This document shows, in pieces, positions 31,603 through 41,026 of a stretch of 64,000 nucleotides of DNA. Source of the stretch: Rhizobium sp. Root482. Lineage in GTDB: Bacteria > Pseudomonadota > Alphaproteobacteria > Rhizobiales > Rhizobiaceae. The stretch covers positions 257,827 through 321,826 of the forward strand of contig NZ_LMFA01000024.1 in NCBI RefSeq assembly GCF_001426565.1, given 5' to 3'. How positions within the stretch are numbered: position 1 is the first letter of the stretch; every line of letters starts with the position of its first letter. The position numbers were made by a program, and so were the translations under genes. The notes beneath the pieces are model-generated. The model did not search any database, was not told where the DNA came from, and saw only the letters and a program-made list of their open reading frames with translations.

Positions 31603-32483
31603 CACGGGTTCTCCCGGCCGAGCGAATCGACATAGAGGGCGAGTATCTTGATGTCCGCCTTGGACAGGCGCTCGTCCCATGTCGGCATGTGACCCTGGCG
31701 GCCGCCATGGATCGAGGCGATGATGGTTTGCAGGTCGCCGCCATAGACCCAGTAATTGTCCGTGAGGTTCGGCGCGCCGACCTCCTGGTTGCCCTTGGCA
31801 TCCTCGCCGTGGCAGGCCGCGCATGTGGTCAGGAATACCTCCTGCCCGGCCTTGACCAACTCGACATTATCGGGCGTGGAAGTCTCGGGATTGGTCAGCG
31901 AATGGACATAGGTGGCGACCTGGCGGACCTGCGTCCGGTCGAGCATCTCGTCGCGCCCGAAGGACGGCATCTGGGCGATCCGGCTTTCGCTGTGCCGCGA
32001 ATTGATTCCGACCGTCAGCGTCTCGGCGATCTTTTCCGGCCCGCCGCCCCACAGCCAGTCCTGGTCGGTCAGATCGGGATAATTGCTGCGGCCCTTGCCG
32101 TCGGAACCGTGACAGGCGGCGCAATTGTCGCCAAAGAGCTGATGACCGGTCTCGCGAACGGTCTTCATGAGCTGCTCGTCGGCGCTGATCTCGTCGAAGG
32201 ACTTGGTTTCGATCGCCGTCATCCAGTCGGACCGGGCGGCCGTCGCCGCGACCATCTTTTCCTCGACGGTCTTGCGCTGGTCGATGTCGAGCAGGCCCTT
32301 GGTATAGGTGGAACCGAGCGGCCATGTCGGCAGCAATATCCACCACAGAAGGGCGAACAGATGGGTGGCGACAAGAAACATCAGCACGCCGCGCGGAACC
32401 GGCGTGTCCAGTTCCTTGATGCCGTTCCATTCGTGACCGGTGGTCTTGCGGCCGGTGACGGGGTCGATTTCCTCTATTTCCAT
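31602..32483 (-). CDS. ccoP: cbb3-type cytochrome c oxidase dihaem subunit CcoP
   Basis: This 293-residue protein has an N-terminal membrane helix (GVLMFLVATHLFALLWWILL) and two periplasmic cytochrome c domains with CAACH motifs (CAACHGSDGKG and CAACHGEDAKG). Methionine ligands follow each, for example in AQMPSFGRDEM and GHMPTWDERLS. It passes electrons into CcoO/CcoN. The ATG at 32483 matches the family start MEIEEIDPVTGRKTTGHEWN; its 5' end overlaps ccoQ. Confidence 0.95.
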   Translation of the reverse strand: MEIEEIDPVTGRKTTGHEWNGIKELDTPVPRGVLMFLVATHLFALLWWILLPTWPLGSTYTKGLLDIDQRKTVEEKMVAATAARSDWMTAIETKSFDEISADEQLMKTVRETGHQLFGDNCAACHGSDGKGRSNYPDLTDQDWLWGGGPEKIAETLTVGINSRHSESRIAQMPSFGRDEMLDRTQVRQVATYVHSLTNPETSTPDNVELVKAGQEVFLTTCAACHGEDAKGNQEVGAPNLTDNYWVYGGDLQTIIASIHGGRQGHMPTWDERLSKADIKILALYVDSLGRENP

Positions 32484-32647
32484 GGCTTGTCGTCCTCGTC
32501 CCGCAGAATGTTCTTCTTGGCCTTGTCGAACCGCTTTCGGTTGGACGGCCAAAAGGTGTAGATCAGCACGCCGATCGAGAAGGCGATGAGATAAAACAGC
32601 CCCCAGCTCTTCGAGACCGAAACGAGGGTATCATGGTCGACGTCCAT
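32474..32647 (-). CDS. ccoQ: cbb3-type cytochrome c oxidase subunit CcoQ
   Basis: This is a 57-residue single-span protein: MDVDHDTLVSVSKSW, one membrane helix (LFYLIAFSIGVLIYTFWPSN), then a basic-acidic tail ending DDKPWK. It stabilises the CcoP association in other bacteria. It lies between ccoO and ccoP and its last codons overlap the ccoP start. Confidence 0.92.
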   Translation of the reverse strand: MDVDHDTLVSVSKSWGLFYLIAFSIGVLIYTFWPSNRKRFDKAKKNILRDEDDKPWK

Positions 32648-32658
32648 TTCTGATCTCC

Positions 32659-33411
32659 TCAGTTGTTCGGATCGGGCGCCTGTTCGGGCGCGGCGGTGTT
32701 CTGATAGGGCGCCTTTGTCAGGCGCCCGAGCACCTGCAGATAGGCGACCAGGGCATCCATCTCGGTCACCCGCGTGGTGACGCCGTCAAAGGCGCTGACC
32801 TGGGTTTCCTCGCCATAGCGTTCCGTCACCCCGGCGGCGAACTCGGTATCGGGAGAAGCCTGCCCGAAGGCGTCGCGGGAAGCATTCTCGATCATCTCGT
32901 CCGTATAGGGAACGCCGACGGCGCGCTGTGCGGCAAGATGAAGGCCGAGATCGTCCATTTTCAGCGTGTTGCGCGCCAGCCAGCGATAGGCCGGCATGTT
33001 CGATTCCGGCACGACGTCGCGCGGATTGGTCAGATGCGCCACATGCCAGAAATCGGAATATTTGCCGCCGACGCGCGCAAGATCCGGACCGGTCCGTTTC
33101 GACCCCCAGAGCATAGGATGGTCGTATTTCGATTCGACCGCCAGCGAATAGGGTCCGTAGCGCTCGACTTCGTCGCGCAGCGTGCGGATCATCTGGCTGT
33201 GGCAGGCATAACAGCCCTCGCGGACATAGATATCCCGTCCGGCCAGCTCCAGCGGCGTATAGAGGCGCATGTCATCCACGGTCTCGACGGTTTCGTCGAT
33301 CGTGAAGAGGGGGGCGATTTCGACGATGCCGCCGACGCTCGCCGCCGCAATGATCGCGATGGCAAAGCCGATCGAGGTTCTTTCGAGTTTCCGGTGAAAC
33401 AGTTCACGCAT
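32659..33411 (-). CDS. ccoO: cbb3-type cytochrome c oxidase monohaem subunit CcoO
   Basis: This 250-residue membrane-anchored cytochrome c has one CYACHSQ haem-binding site and the conserved GPDLARVGGKYSDFWHVAHL segment; the axial methionine is probably in PESNMPAYRWL. It is the middle electron carrier of the oxidase and starts four bases after ccoN. Confidence 0.95.
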   Translation of the reverse strand: MRELFHRKLERTSIGFAIAIIAAASVGGIVEIAPLFTIDETVETVDDMRLYTPLELAGRDIYVREGCYACHSQMIRTLRDEVERYGPYSLAVESKYDHPMLWGSKRTGPDLARVGGKYSDFWHVAHLTNPRDVVPESNMPAYRWLARNTLKMDDLGLHLAAQRAVGVPYTDEMIENASRDAFGQASPDTEFAAGVTERYGEETQVSAFDGVTTRVTEMDALVAYLQVLGRLTKAPYQNTAAPEQAPDPNN

Positions 33412-33415
33412 GTCT

Positions 33416-35074
33416 TTACTCCGCCGGTGCCGTCACGTTTTCGGGAAGTGGACCCTGGTCCGGGCCTGCCGGAGCCCGGTCCGTCAGCGCTTCCGGGCTG
33501 TAGCGAACGGTCATCCAGATATTGTAGCTGGCCACGATCGCGCCGAGCAAGAACAGCAGCCCGCCGAAGGCACGGGCGATGTAATAGGGATACATCGCGA
33601 CCAGGGAATCGAGGAAGGAATAGGCCAGCGTGTCTTCCTGGGTATAGGTCCGCCACATCAGGCCCTGGATGATCCCGGAATTCCACATCGCGAAGACGTA
33701 GATGAGGGTGCCGGCAAGGGCGAGCCAGAAATGCACCTCCACCAGCATCGCGGAATACATCCGCTCCCGCTTCCAGAGCGTGGGAACCAGTGTGTAGAGC
33801 GAACCGAAGGTGATCATCGCGACCCAGCCGAGCGCGCCGGCATGAACATGTCCGACGGTCCAGTCCGTATAATGGGACAGGGAGTTGACCGGGCGGATCG
33901 CCATGAAGGAGCCTTCGAAGGTCGACAGGCCGTAGAAGATCACTGCCACCATGATGAAGCGCAGGGTCGCATCGTCGCGCACCTTGTGCCAGGCGCCGTT
34001 GAGCGTCAGCAGCGCATTGCCGGCCGATGCCCAGGAGGGAACCAGAAGCATGATCGAAAAGGTCATGCCGAGATTCTGCACCCAGTGCGGCAGGGCCGTG
34101 TAGTGGAGGTGGTGGGAGCCTGCCCACATATAGAAGAAGGTGATGCCCCAGAAGCTGAGGATCGACAGCCGGTAGGAGAAGATCGGCCGGCCGGCACGGA
34201 TCGGCAGATAGTAATAGAGCATGGCCAGGAAGCCGGCGGTGAGGAAGAAGGCCACCGCATTATGCCCGTACCACCATTGCACCATGGCATCCTGCACGCC
34301 CGCCCAGACGGTATAGCTCTTGGCATGTCCAAGCGATACCGGAACGGCGATATTGTTGACGATATGGAGCATCGCAACGACCAGGATGAACGCCAGGTAA
34401 TACCAGTTGGCGACATAGATATGCGGCTCGCGGCGGCGCGCCAGCGTGCGGATATAAAGAATGAAATAAACGACCCAGACGACGACCAGCCAGAGATCGG
34501 CATACCATTCCGGCTCGGCATATTCCTTGGACTGGGTCAGCCCCATGAAATAGCCGGTCACGGCAAGGATGCAGAAGAGATTGAAGCCGAACAGCACGAA
34601 CCAGGGGCTGATCTGGCCGGCGAGCCGCGCCCGCGATGTCCTCTGCACGACGTGGAAGGAGGTGGCGATGAGCGCATTGCCGCCGAAGCCGAAGATCACC
34701 CCGGTCGTATGGGCGGGACGCAGGCGGCCGAAACTGGACCAGGCGGCGTCGAAGGCGAGGTTGGGCCAGGCGAGCTGTGCCGCGACCCAGACGCCGATGA
34801 ACATGCCGAAGACCGCCCAGGCCATGGTGAGCGCGATGCCCACCTTGATCGGGTCGTCGTAGTAGCGTGTCCTCAGGCTGAGATCGGGCTCCCGTTCGTA
34901 GAAGGAAGAAAGCACGACATAGAGAAGCGCGCCGCTATAGAGCAGCACGATCAATCCATGGACGCCAAGCGGATCGGCGCGGCCGGCCGCCGCCATGGCG
35001 ATGCCGAGGACGGCAAGGACGACGAGAATGACGGCTGCAAATTGTCGTTCCCCGGAGGTTAGTTGCTTGACCAT
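33416..35074 (-). CDS. ccoN: cbb3-type cytochrome c oxidase catalytic subunit CcoN
   Basis: This 552-residue subunit I has about 12 membrane helices. Visible haem/copper histidines are in ATSFHVVQRT, WWYGHNAVAFFLTAG, GSHHLHYTALP and VGHVHAGALGW. The enzyme reduces O2 at very low oxygen and pumps protons, useful in the shift to denitrification. It is the first gene of ccoNOQP. No Crp/Fnr-type box like those elsewhere in the window was found in the upstream 570 bp. Confidence 0.96.
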   Translation of the reverse strand: MVKQLTSGERQFAAVILVVLAVLGIAMAAAGRADPLGVHGLIVLLYSGALLYVVLSSFYEREPDLSLRTRYYDDPIKVGIALTMAWAVFGMFIGVWVAAQLAWPNLAFDAAWSSFGRLRPAHTTGVIFGFGGNALIATSFHVVQRTSRARLAGQISPWFVLFGFNLFCILAVTGYFMGLTQSKEYAEPEWYADLWLVVVWVVYFILYIRTLARRREPHIYVANWYYLAFILVVAMLHIVNNIAVPVSLGHAKSYTVWAGVQDAMVQWWYGHNAVAFFLTAGFLAMLYYYLPIRAGRPIFSYRLSILSFWGITFFYMWAGSHHLHYTALPHWVQNLGMTFSIMLLVPSWASAGNALLTLNGAWHKVRDDATLRFIMVAVIFYGLSTFEGSFMAIRPVNSLSHYTDWTVGHVHAGALGWVAMITFGSLYTLVPTLWKRERMYSAMLVEVHFWLALAGTLIYVFAMWNSGIIQGLMWRTYTQEDTLAYSFLDSLVAMYPYYIARAFGGLLFLLGAIVASYNIWMTVRYSPEALTDRAPAGPDQGPLPENVTAPAE

Positions 35075-35642
35075 TTCCCGCTCTCCTGTGCTGCTTCCGT
35101 TTCACGATGCTGGCTGATCATCCGCCAAACGGCTTCATCGGCAAATTTCATTGTATCCGCCCGTCGATACACGTTCGACGCGCCTCCTCTTCCGATAGTC
35201 CGCAGTCTGTCGTCAACGCGCATTGCGTCGCACCTGGCAAAGCGCGATTTGAGCCACAGGTGCGGGCCGGTCACTCGGGAAGGAACGGGAAGTGCACCGT
35301 GCGTGCGGCGAAGGAGGGTCTTGTCCCGGTCCGTGCGGGAGTGGCGCGGATCGAGGCGCTCACATTGCCGGAATTCATGGCCCTCGGTCATTGTCCACCC
35401 TGAATTTCTGCGTCTTGCACTGCGCCGCGCATGTGATGGTTGCACCCCTTCAGAGGAATTTCAATCCCTCGGAAGGCGATGGTCGCATCGGCAATACGGC
35501 AAGCGTGACATCGCGACAGGAGCAGATGTCATTTTGGGATCGGCAGGTGCGGCTCTCTGCCGCGCCCGTGGGCAAGCGCCGCTCCGACCTGCAGTTCGGA
35601 TTGCCCGGCGGGCCGGGCAATCGAGGAACGGAAGCGGTGGTC
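35075..35642. other. Intergenic region upstream of ccoN with no convincing gene
   Basis: In about 570 bp between ccoN and the pseudoazurin gene both strands have short open frames, but none shows a good ribosome binding site together with protein-like composition. It must contain the ccoN promoter. At its right end lies a strong hairpin after the pseudoazurin gene. A TTGAT-type anaerobic box was looked for and not seen. Confidence 0.6.
35599..35622 (-). terminator. Strong hairpin after the pseudoazurin gene
   Basis: GATTGCCCGGC and GCCGGGCAATC form a perfect 11-bp stem with a 2-base loop on paper, starting 21 bp past the pseudoazurin stop codon. There is no T-run, so it may act as an mRNA-stabilising 3' structure as much as a terminator. 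Confidence 0.55.
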
Positions 35643-36089
35643 TCAGAGACCGGCGGCGGCGATCTCCGCGTCGAGACGTTCGCGGGCCTTCTTCGGCAGC
35701 TTGGCGGTCTTGACCGCGTCGAGATTGGCCGGTGCGTCTCCGACGACGACAAGGCCGACCATGCCCATGCCGACATGCGGCGCGCATTTGATCGCATAGG
35801 CGCCCGCAACGTCGAAGGTCACCTTGATGGTCTCGTTCATCTTGCCCTTGAAGGCGGTCGCGCCCTCGGGGATGAGGCCTTTGATGGTTTCGGCGTTATG
35901 GGACTTGTCCGTTGCGATGAAGGTGACGGTATCGCCCTGCGCAACCTTGACGAAGGCCGGCTCGAAGACCATGGCGCCGCTCGCGCCCTTGTTCATCATG
36001 TGAACCTCGAAGTCGGCGGCAGCGGCCATGGAACCGAAGGCCGCGGTCAGGAAGGCGGCGCCAACCAGAGTCTTAAGGAACTTGCTCAA
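35643..36089 (-). CDS. Pseudoazurin, blue copper electron donor to nitrite reductase
   Basis: This 148-residue periplasmic type 1 copper protein has a Sec signal peptide to about residue 25. The copper ligands are His64 (DKSHNAE), Cys102 and His105 (KCAPH) and Met110 (VGMGM), with the same spacing as in known pseudoazurins. It would carry electrons to NirK. The gene has its own Crp/Fnr-type box 72 bp upstream. Confidence 0.94.
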   Translation of the reverse strand: MSKFLKTLVGAAFLTAAFGSMAAAADFEVHMMNKGASGAMVFEPAFVKVAQGDTVTFIATDKSHNAETIKGLIPEGATAFKGKMNETIKVTFDVAGAYAIKCAPHVGMGMVGLVVVGDAPANLDAVKTAKLPKKARERLDAEIAAAGL

Positions 36090-36160
36090 TGTCTTACTCC
36101 TGAATCAGAAGCCCGATCGGCTTCACGAGGGTTAAAATAGCCGGATCGGCGAATCGATCT

Positions 36161-36174
36161 TTGACATAACGCAA
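36161..36174. promoter_or_regulatory. Crp/Fnr-type palindrome upstream of the pseudoazurin gene
   Basis: TTGAC-ATAA-CGCAA, part of CTTTG-N8-CAAAT, centred about 78 bp before the pseudoazurin ATG and pointing away from the nnrR stop. It mixes a TTGAC half-site and a CGCAA half-site. Confidence 0.65.
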
Positions 36175-36209
36175 ATTTCCAGCCGAAGACGCGCGGATCG
36201 TTGCGATCA

Positions 36210-36914
36210 TCAGTCCTTGATGTGGTCGGCCAGGGCCGTCAGCCCCTCGACATCGCTGACGAGGAGTTTCTGGCGGCCGCCCTCCACCAGTCCCTTCGCC
36301 TCCCAGGCGCTGAGAATCCTCGAAACGGTATGAAGCGTCGTGCCGGTCATTTCGGCAATGTCCTGGCGCGATATCGGGAAATCGATCCGCACGCCGGCGC
36401 CTTCCTTCTTTCCCGCCTGGCCGGCGAGCCGCAGGACGGCGTGGGCGACGCGGCGCTCCACCTCCTGCGTCGACATTTCGCGAATGCGCGTATGGGCTTC
36501 CTCCAGCCGCTGGCCGATGGTCTGCATCGCGGTCACGGCGAGATGCGGGTTCTTGTCGACGAACTGGGGCCAGAGTTCGGTCGGCCAGCAGATCGCGATG
36601 CTTTCGGCGACCGCAAGCGCGGTCCCGGGATAATCGGTACGCTGCAGCGCCTTGGCAAAGCCGAACAGGTCGCCCGGATGGACGACGCGCACGATGATCT
36701 GCTGCCCGTCCTGGGTCACCTGCGTCACTTTCAGTCGTCCGTGCAGGAGCAGAAAGAAATGCGTTGCCGCGCCGCCCTGCTCGAACACGGCATCTCCCGG
36801 GAGCACCCGCCGCGCCGTGGAGTGGTTCAGCAGCTTGTCGAGCTCGTCGTCGCTCATCCTGTCGAACAGCGCAAAGGACCTGACCAAGCTCTTGTCTATT
36901 TTCACCGGCGTCAC
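36210..36914 (-). CDS. nnrR: Crp/Fnr-family NO-responsive regulator NnrR
   Basis: This 234-residue protein has a cyclic-nucleotide-like beta-barrel sensor domain, a long dimer helix and a C-terminal helix-turn-helix (RQDIAEMTGTTLHTVSRILS). It lacks the N-terminal cysteine cluster of oxygen-sensing Fnr. The recognition helix reads TLHTVSR rather than the E-x-x-S-R of Fnr, a feature I associate with NnrR proteins controlling nirK and nor genes in alphaproteobacteria. It is flanked by pseudoazurin and nirV genes, as in rhizobial denitrifiers. Confidence 0.85.
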   Translation of the reverse strand: MTPVKIDKSLVRSFALFDRMSDDELDKLLNHSTARRVLPGDAVFEQGGAATHFFLLLHGRLKVTQVTQDGQQIIVRVVHPGDLFGFAKALQRTDYPGTALAVAESIAICWPTELWPQFVDKNPHLAVTAMQTIGQRLEEAHTRIREMSTQEVERRVAHAVLRLAGQAGKKEGAGVRIDFPISRQDIAEMTGTTLHTVSRILSAWEAKGLVEGGRQKLLVSDVEGLTALADHIKD

Positions 36915-37009
36915 TCCATCTGCGTCGGCGCGGTTCTAGCATGACGGCGCGGATCAGTGGAAGTTACGATGGCGATTTGTCGCGCCCGGCCTTTGCAGGA
37001 AAGACCTTC

Positions 37010-37918
37010 TCAGACGGGAAAGTGCCTGTCTCGCAACCTGCTGATTAGCGGCGCGTACCACCGGGTGGATTTGACCAGCCTGAAACCGAGATTGTCGGGA
37101 GGCGTTCCCACCGCGCAGCCACCGCCCTTCGGATCACGCACGAAGGATGTCATGGGCGAGCGATGGTTTCCCACCGTCACATAAACCCCACAGGACGGCT
37201 CGTCGCGCAGCACCGTGCCCTCGCCATCGAGTTGGACGCGACGATGGCATGTATCGGTCCATTCCCAGATATTGCCGCCGAAATCGGCCAGCCCGAATTC
37301 GTTTTCGCCAAAACTGCCGCGAATGCGGGGAACGGGATCACGCTTCGAGCGCTCCGCAGCTTCGCGCTTGTAGTCGGCAAGCCAGCGGAGCGCGGGATTC
37401 CTGCTGTCCGGATCGAGACCGAAGGCATCGTCGGGAAAGCCCGTCCCGGCCGCGAAGGCCAGTTGCTCGTCCGTCGGCAGCGACCATGTTTCCCCGGTCT
37501 TGCGCGAAAGCCATGCGGCATAGGCCTGTGCGTCGTCATAACTGACGCCGGTGACGGGCATGTTTTCCCGGATTTGATGTACACCTTCCGCAGCCTTGCA
37601 GGCGCCGTCCGCTACGCAATGGTCGTAATCGCTGTGCGCGACCTGGTATTTCATGATGGTCAGCGGACGACTTTCATCCACCGTCGCCATCGGCGCGTCG
37701 ATGACATGGCTGCCGCGCAGATATTCGCCATCGGCGCGATAGGAGAATTGGCGCGGCTCGATCGTCACGGTCTGCGGCGCGTAGAGCGCCGCCTCTGCGG
37801 GCGGCCCGGCGAGAAAACCCGCCTGATGGACGACCGCGCCGGACAGGCCCGCGAGAACAAGGGCTGGAATGAGGGTCTGGATGAAAGGAAGGGCAGGACG
37901 TGCTTGAAGTGTTGACAT
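37010..37918 (-). CDS. nirV: NirV, formylglycine-generating-enzyme-like protein paired with NirK
   Basis: This 302-residue protein has an N-terminal hydrophobic export/anchor segment (PFIQTLIPALVLAGLSGAVV) and a SUMF1/FGE-like domain (PVTGVSYDDAQAYAAWLSRK, FGGNIWEWTDTC, GNHRSPMTSF, DNLGFRLVKS). NirV commonly follows nirK; its role is not established. It is read in the same direction as nirK, with two hairpins in between. Confidence 0.9.
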   Translation of the reverse strand: MSTLQARPALPFIQTLIPALVLAGLSGAVVHQAGFLAGPPAEAALYAPQTVTIEPRQFSYRADGEYLRGSHVIDAPMATVDESRPLTIMKYQVAHSDYDHCVADGACKAAEGVHQIRENMPVTGVSYDDAQAYAAWLSRKTGETWSLPTDEQLAFAAGTGFPDDAFGLDPDSRNPALRWLADYKREAAERSKRDPVPRIRGSFGENEFGLADFGGNIWEWTDTCHRRVQLDGEGTVLRDEPSCGVYVTVGNHRSPMTSFVRDPKGGGCAVGTPPDNLGFRLVKSTRWYAPLISRLRDRHFPV

Positions 37919-37941
37919 TGTCGCCCCCCAAAAGGCGATCC

Positions 37942-37996
37942 CCGGCATGAGTGCCGGATTATGCCGAAGACACGGGCCTGCGGTGCAGGCCCGTGT
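37942..37996 (-). terminator. Two tandem hairpins between nirK and nirV
   Basis: One stem is CCGGCA/TGCCGG (37942-37957). The other is a perfect 12-bp stem ACACGGGCCTGC/GCAGGCCCGTGT with a 3-base loop (37970-37996), immediately after the nirK stop codon. Neither has a T-run, so partial termination or 3'-end protection of nirK mRNA are both possible. Confidence 0.6.
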
Positions 37997-38010
37997 CGGT
38001 TCGGTGGCGG

Positions 38011-39141
38011 TCAGACGCCGCTCGGTGCGAGGATCGAGGTCATCAGGTCGTCGTTCCAGTCACCGGTGACGGTGAAGTGGGCGGCGGCGCCAAGCTCGAA
38101 GGCTTCGATCAGGTTGTGGTTCACATAGGCATAGATGCCCGGCTGCTCGAAGGTGTAGAAAGCGGCACCGGCGGTTCCGCCCGGGATGAACCAGGTCTCC
38201 TGGTCGCGGTCCGGCATGTTGTTGAACTTGCCGGTTGCCCAGACGAAGTCGCCATGGCCGCCGATGAGATGCGGCCGGGTGTCGCGGTTTGCCTGCGAGT
38301 GGACGATCAGCACCTTTTCGCCCACCGCGGCCTTGAGCGCATTCTCGCCTGTGAGCGCACCGACGGCACCGTTGAAGACGATATGGCTGGGTGTCAGCGT
38401 GCGCATGACTTCCAACGTATCCGCATAGGCGTCGCCGACGCTTTCATATTTCTTGTACGTCCCTGTCTCGTCCTTCGGCACGTAGAAATCCTGCTCGCCG
38501 ACATAGTAGACGCGGTCATAGGTCAGGGCGTTCCCCTGGCCGTCGCTCAGGCCCTCGCGCGGCAGGACCATCATGGCGCCGTTCATGCCCGAAGTGACGT
38601 GCCAGGGCACCATTCCGGGAGGTGCGCAATGGTAGACGAAGACGCCGGCCTTGGTTGCCTTGAAGCGAAGGATGGTCTTCTCACCGGGGTTGACGACCGT
38701 TAGGGCACCGCCGCCGAGCGCACCCGTGGCCGAATGGAAGTCGATATTGTGCTGGAGCGTATTGGTCTCCGGATTGATCAGCGTCAGTTCGACATAGTCG
38801 CCCTGGTGGACGACCATCATCGGGCCCGGCACCGAGCCGTTGAAGGTCATGGCATGGACTTCGGTGCCTTGATCGTCGACGATGATCTTCTTTTCCTCGA
38901 TGGTCATCGTGAATTCGACCACCTTGGGGCCGCCGACGGCCTTCTGCGTATGAGCATGCACGAAGGGAGGCCTGACCAGTTCGACCTTGGTGCGCGGCAA
39001 GGCCGACAGGTCGGTCGGGTTCATGACGGCAGGCGCTTCTTCGGCCTGCGCGAAGCGCGCCGTAACAAAGGGCGCCATGGCGCTGACGAAAGCCGCGCCG
39101 GCCAGCATCGAGCGACGGGTCATCTGGATATGTTCGGTCAT
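38011..39141 (-). CDS. nirK: Copper-containing nitrite reductase
   Basis: This 376-residue enzyme reduces nitrite to NO in the periplasm. It has a Tat signal ([15 protein letters not shown]). Type 1 copper ligands are His131, Cys172, His181 and Met186; type 2 ligands are His136 and His171, with catalytic Asp134 in [11 protein letters not shown]. All have the same spacing as in the Alcaligenes enzyme. Two Crp/Fnr-type boxes lie between it and the divergent nnrS. Confidence 0.96.
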   Translation of the reverse strand: MTEHIQMTRRSMLAGAAFVSAMAPFVTARFAQAEEAPAVMNPTDLSALPRTKVELVRPPFVHAHTQKAVGGPKVVEFTMTIEEKKIIVDDQGTEVHAMTFNGSVPGPMMVVHQGDYVELTLINPETNTLQHNIDFHSATGALGGGALTVVNPGEKTILRFKATKAGVFVYHCAPPGMVPWHVTSGMNGAMMVLPREGLSDGQGNALTYDRVYYVGEQDFYVPKDETGTYKKYESVGDAYADTLEVMRTLTPSHIVFNGAVGALTGENALKAAVGEKVLIVHSQANRDTRPHLIGGHGDFVWATGKFNNMPDRDQETWFIPGGTAGAAFYTFEQPGIYAYVNHNLIEAFELGAAAHFTVTGDWNDDLMTSILAPSGV

Positions 39142-39218
39142 CGGTTTTCTCCTTGGGCAAGAGCGGAGGTCTCTCCGTTCTGTTGATCTGGAATCTACTC
39201 CAGACCGCCCCGCGATCT

Positions 39219-39232
39219 TTGCTCCGGCACAA
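39219..39232. promoter_or_regulatory. Crp/Fnr-type palindrome upstream of nirK
   Basis: TTGCT-CCGG-CACAA, extended as CTTTG-N8-CAAAG, centred about 85 bp from the nirK ATG. It is close to the TTGCG-N4-CACAA form reported for NnrR sites in related bacteria. Confidence 0.65.
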
Positions 39233-39249
39233 AGATTTCCGGAGTTTCC

Positions 39250-39263
39250 TTGCGTGATGTCAA
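39250..39263. promoter_or_regulatory. Second Crp/Fnr-type palindrome, nearer nnrS
   Basis: TTGCG-TGAT-GTCAA, centred about 61 bp ahead of the nnrS ATG and 31 bp from the nirK-side box. Separate boxes for the two divergent genes would allow independent activation. Confidence 0.6.
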
Positions 39264-39317
39264 AGAAGAGGACGCGATGTTTCTTTAGACATATGGGCTG
39301 GATACAGGAGTATTGAC

Positions 39318-40529
39318 ATGACGATCACATCGAACACTGGAGACAAGCCACACGGCATACCCAGAGGTCTCGCAAGAACAGGCCCTGTTCTGTTTTCCTA
39401 CGGTTTCCGCCCGTTCTTTCTCGGCGGCGCTCTCTGGGCGGTGGTCGCGATGGCCCTGTGGATCGCCACCATCACCGGCGCGATGGGGTTTGCCGAGCAA
39501 TATGGCGCCTATCACTGGCACGCGCATGAAATGCTGTTCGGCTATTCCTCGGCAATCCTGGCCGGTTTCCTTTTGACGGCGGTTCCGAACTGGACCGGTC
39601 GGCTTCCGGTTTCGGGCTGGCCGCTGTTCTTCCTGTTTCTGCTCTGGCTTGTCGGCCGGCTGGCCTTTCTCCTGTCGGACAGCATGGGGGTCGTTGCGGC
39701 GGTGGCCGTCGATGCGCTGTTTCTGCCGGCGCTGCTGTTCATCTGCGTGCGCGAAGTTGTCGCAGGGCGGAAATGGAAGGACCTCAAGGTCATCACCGGG
39801 CTGCTGGCGCTGTCGATCGCGAATATATTCTTTCACTACGAGGTCATTGTCGGCGAACATCCGGACATGGCCTACAGGCTGGCGATTTCAGCCTATGTCG
39901 GGCTGATCATGGTGATTGGCGGGCGGATCATCCCGAGCTTTACCCGCAACTGGATCAACGGTCGCAAGCGGACCGATTTCCCCGTGCCCTTCAACCGTTT
40001 CGATACGGTGGCGATCGCCCTTGGCGTACTGGCCCTCGGTCTGTGGGTGGTCGTGCCGGACAGCCGTTTCACCGCCGTCGGCGGGATGACGGCCGCCATG
40101 CTCCATGTCGTGCGTCTCTGGCGCTGGCGTGGATGGACGACCTTTGCCGAAATGCTGGTGGCGATCCTGCACATCGCCTATCTGTTCGTGCCGCTCGGCT
40201 TTCTTGCCATCGGCCTTTCGGCCATGGAGCTTGTCGATCCCGTCTCCGCCCTGCACGTGCTGACGATCGGCACGGTCGCCTCGATGATGATCGCGGTGAT
40301 GACCCGCGCCACGCGCGGCCATACGGGCCGGGTGCTGACCGCTTCGGGAATGACGACTGCTTCCTATGTCGCCATCGTGCTGTGCGCGCTTGCGCGTCCC
40401 GCCGCCGGCTTCCTGCCGGGACTTGCCCCGACGATCTATGCGCTGTCAGGTGCATTGTGGATGGGCGCATTCGGCCTGTTCGTCTGCGAGTACGGGTTAA
40501 TGCTGGGCCGGGTGCGCCGCAAGATTTAG
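39318..40529 (+). CDS. nnrS: NnrS family haem-copper membrane protein
   Basis: This 403-residue protein has about 12 membrane helices and the family histidines in [20 protein letters not shown] and in [20 protein letters not shown]. NnrS relieves NO stress during denitrification in other proteobacteria. It diverges from nirK. It is a paralogue of the longer NnrS at 20191-21702 but lacks the C-terminal extension. Confidence 0.92.
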   Translation: MTITSNTGDKPHGIPRGLARTGPVLFSYGFRPFFLGGALWAVVAMALWIATITGAMGFAEQYGAYHWHAHEMLFGYSSAILAGFLLTAVPNWTGRLPVSGWPLFFLFLLWLVGRLAFLLSDSMGVVAAVAVDALFLPALLFICVREVVAGRKWKDLKVITGLLALSIANIFFHYEVIVGEHPDMAYRLAISAYVGLIMVIGGRIIPSFTRNWINGRKRTDFPVPFNRFDTVAIALGVLALGLWVVVPDSRFTAVGGMTAAMLHVVRLWRWRGWTTFAEMLVAILHIAYLFVPLGFLAIGLSAMELVDPVSALHVLTIGTVASMMIAVMTRATRGHTGRVLTASGMTTASYVAIVLCALARPAAGFLPGLAPTIYALSGALWMGAFGLFVCEYGLMLGRVRRKI

Positions 40530-40662
40530 GCATGCGAAATCCTGGCCGGATCGGCTCTGTCCGCATCCGGCCACGCCGCATAGGGATCCGGCCCTATTAA
40601 TAACGCGACTGGAGTTTCTTGGGTCAGGCTTCTCTAAACAAGGAATTCCGGTATAAGTAAAA

Positions 40663-40676
40663 TTGATGAAAATCAA
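40663..40676. promoter_or_regulatory. Perfect Fnr/FixK-type box upstream of the nap operon
   Basis: TTGAT-GAAA-ATCAA matches the Fnr/FixK consensus exactly. It lies about 150 bp ahead of napE in an AT-rich stretch. It is the only full TTGAT-N4-ATCAA site I found in the window. Confidence 0.75.
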
Positions 40677-40824
40677 TTAATGCGGCTTTAGCGCCGTCCT
40701 TTACGATTTTTTCGGCTTATACTTGAATTTTATATCTGATTTGAAAATACCAGTTTTATTGTTCGCAGGTTTTGCTAGCATCGCACAGTGAGACGAAGCA
40801 CCGGCGAAGAGGGGCGTGCGCGGC

Positions 40825-41019
40825 ATGCAGAACGTGCAAACGCAAGACACACCGGAACTGCCCAGCCGCGCCAAGCTGCGTCGGCGGGAACTGATGACCT
40901 TCGCCATTCTCGCCTTCGGCATTTGGCCGATTGTCGCGGTGGGTATCGTCGGCGGCTTCGGTTTTCTCATCTGGATGTTCCAGATCATCTATGGCCCTCC
41001 CGGCCCGCCGGTTCATTGA
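40825..41019 (+). CDS. napE: NapE, small membrane protein of periplasmic nitrate reductase operon
   Basis: This 64-residue protein has a single membrane helix (FGIWPIVAVGIVGGFGFLIW) preceded by a charged KLRRRELMTF segment and followed by YGPPGPP, which is typical of NapE. The ATG at 40825 is used; a GTG at 40816 nearer a GAGGGG stretch is an alternative. It is the first gene of napEFDABC. Confidence 0.88.
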   Translation: MQNVQTQDTPELPSRAKLRRRELMTFAILAFGIWPIVAVGIVGGFGFLIWMFQIIYGPPGPPVH

Positions 41020-41026
41020 GGGCGCC

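Noticed and set aside
33410-35062. A 550-codon open frame opposite ccoN
   Set aside because: Its composition is extreme in His, Asp and Gly and it is fully contained in ccoN.
35107-35403. A 98-codon open frame upstream of ccoN, plus others in the same gap
   Set aside because: It has no good ribosome binding site, an irregular composition and no domain; the region is better left as leader DNA.
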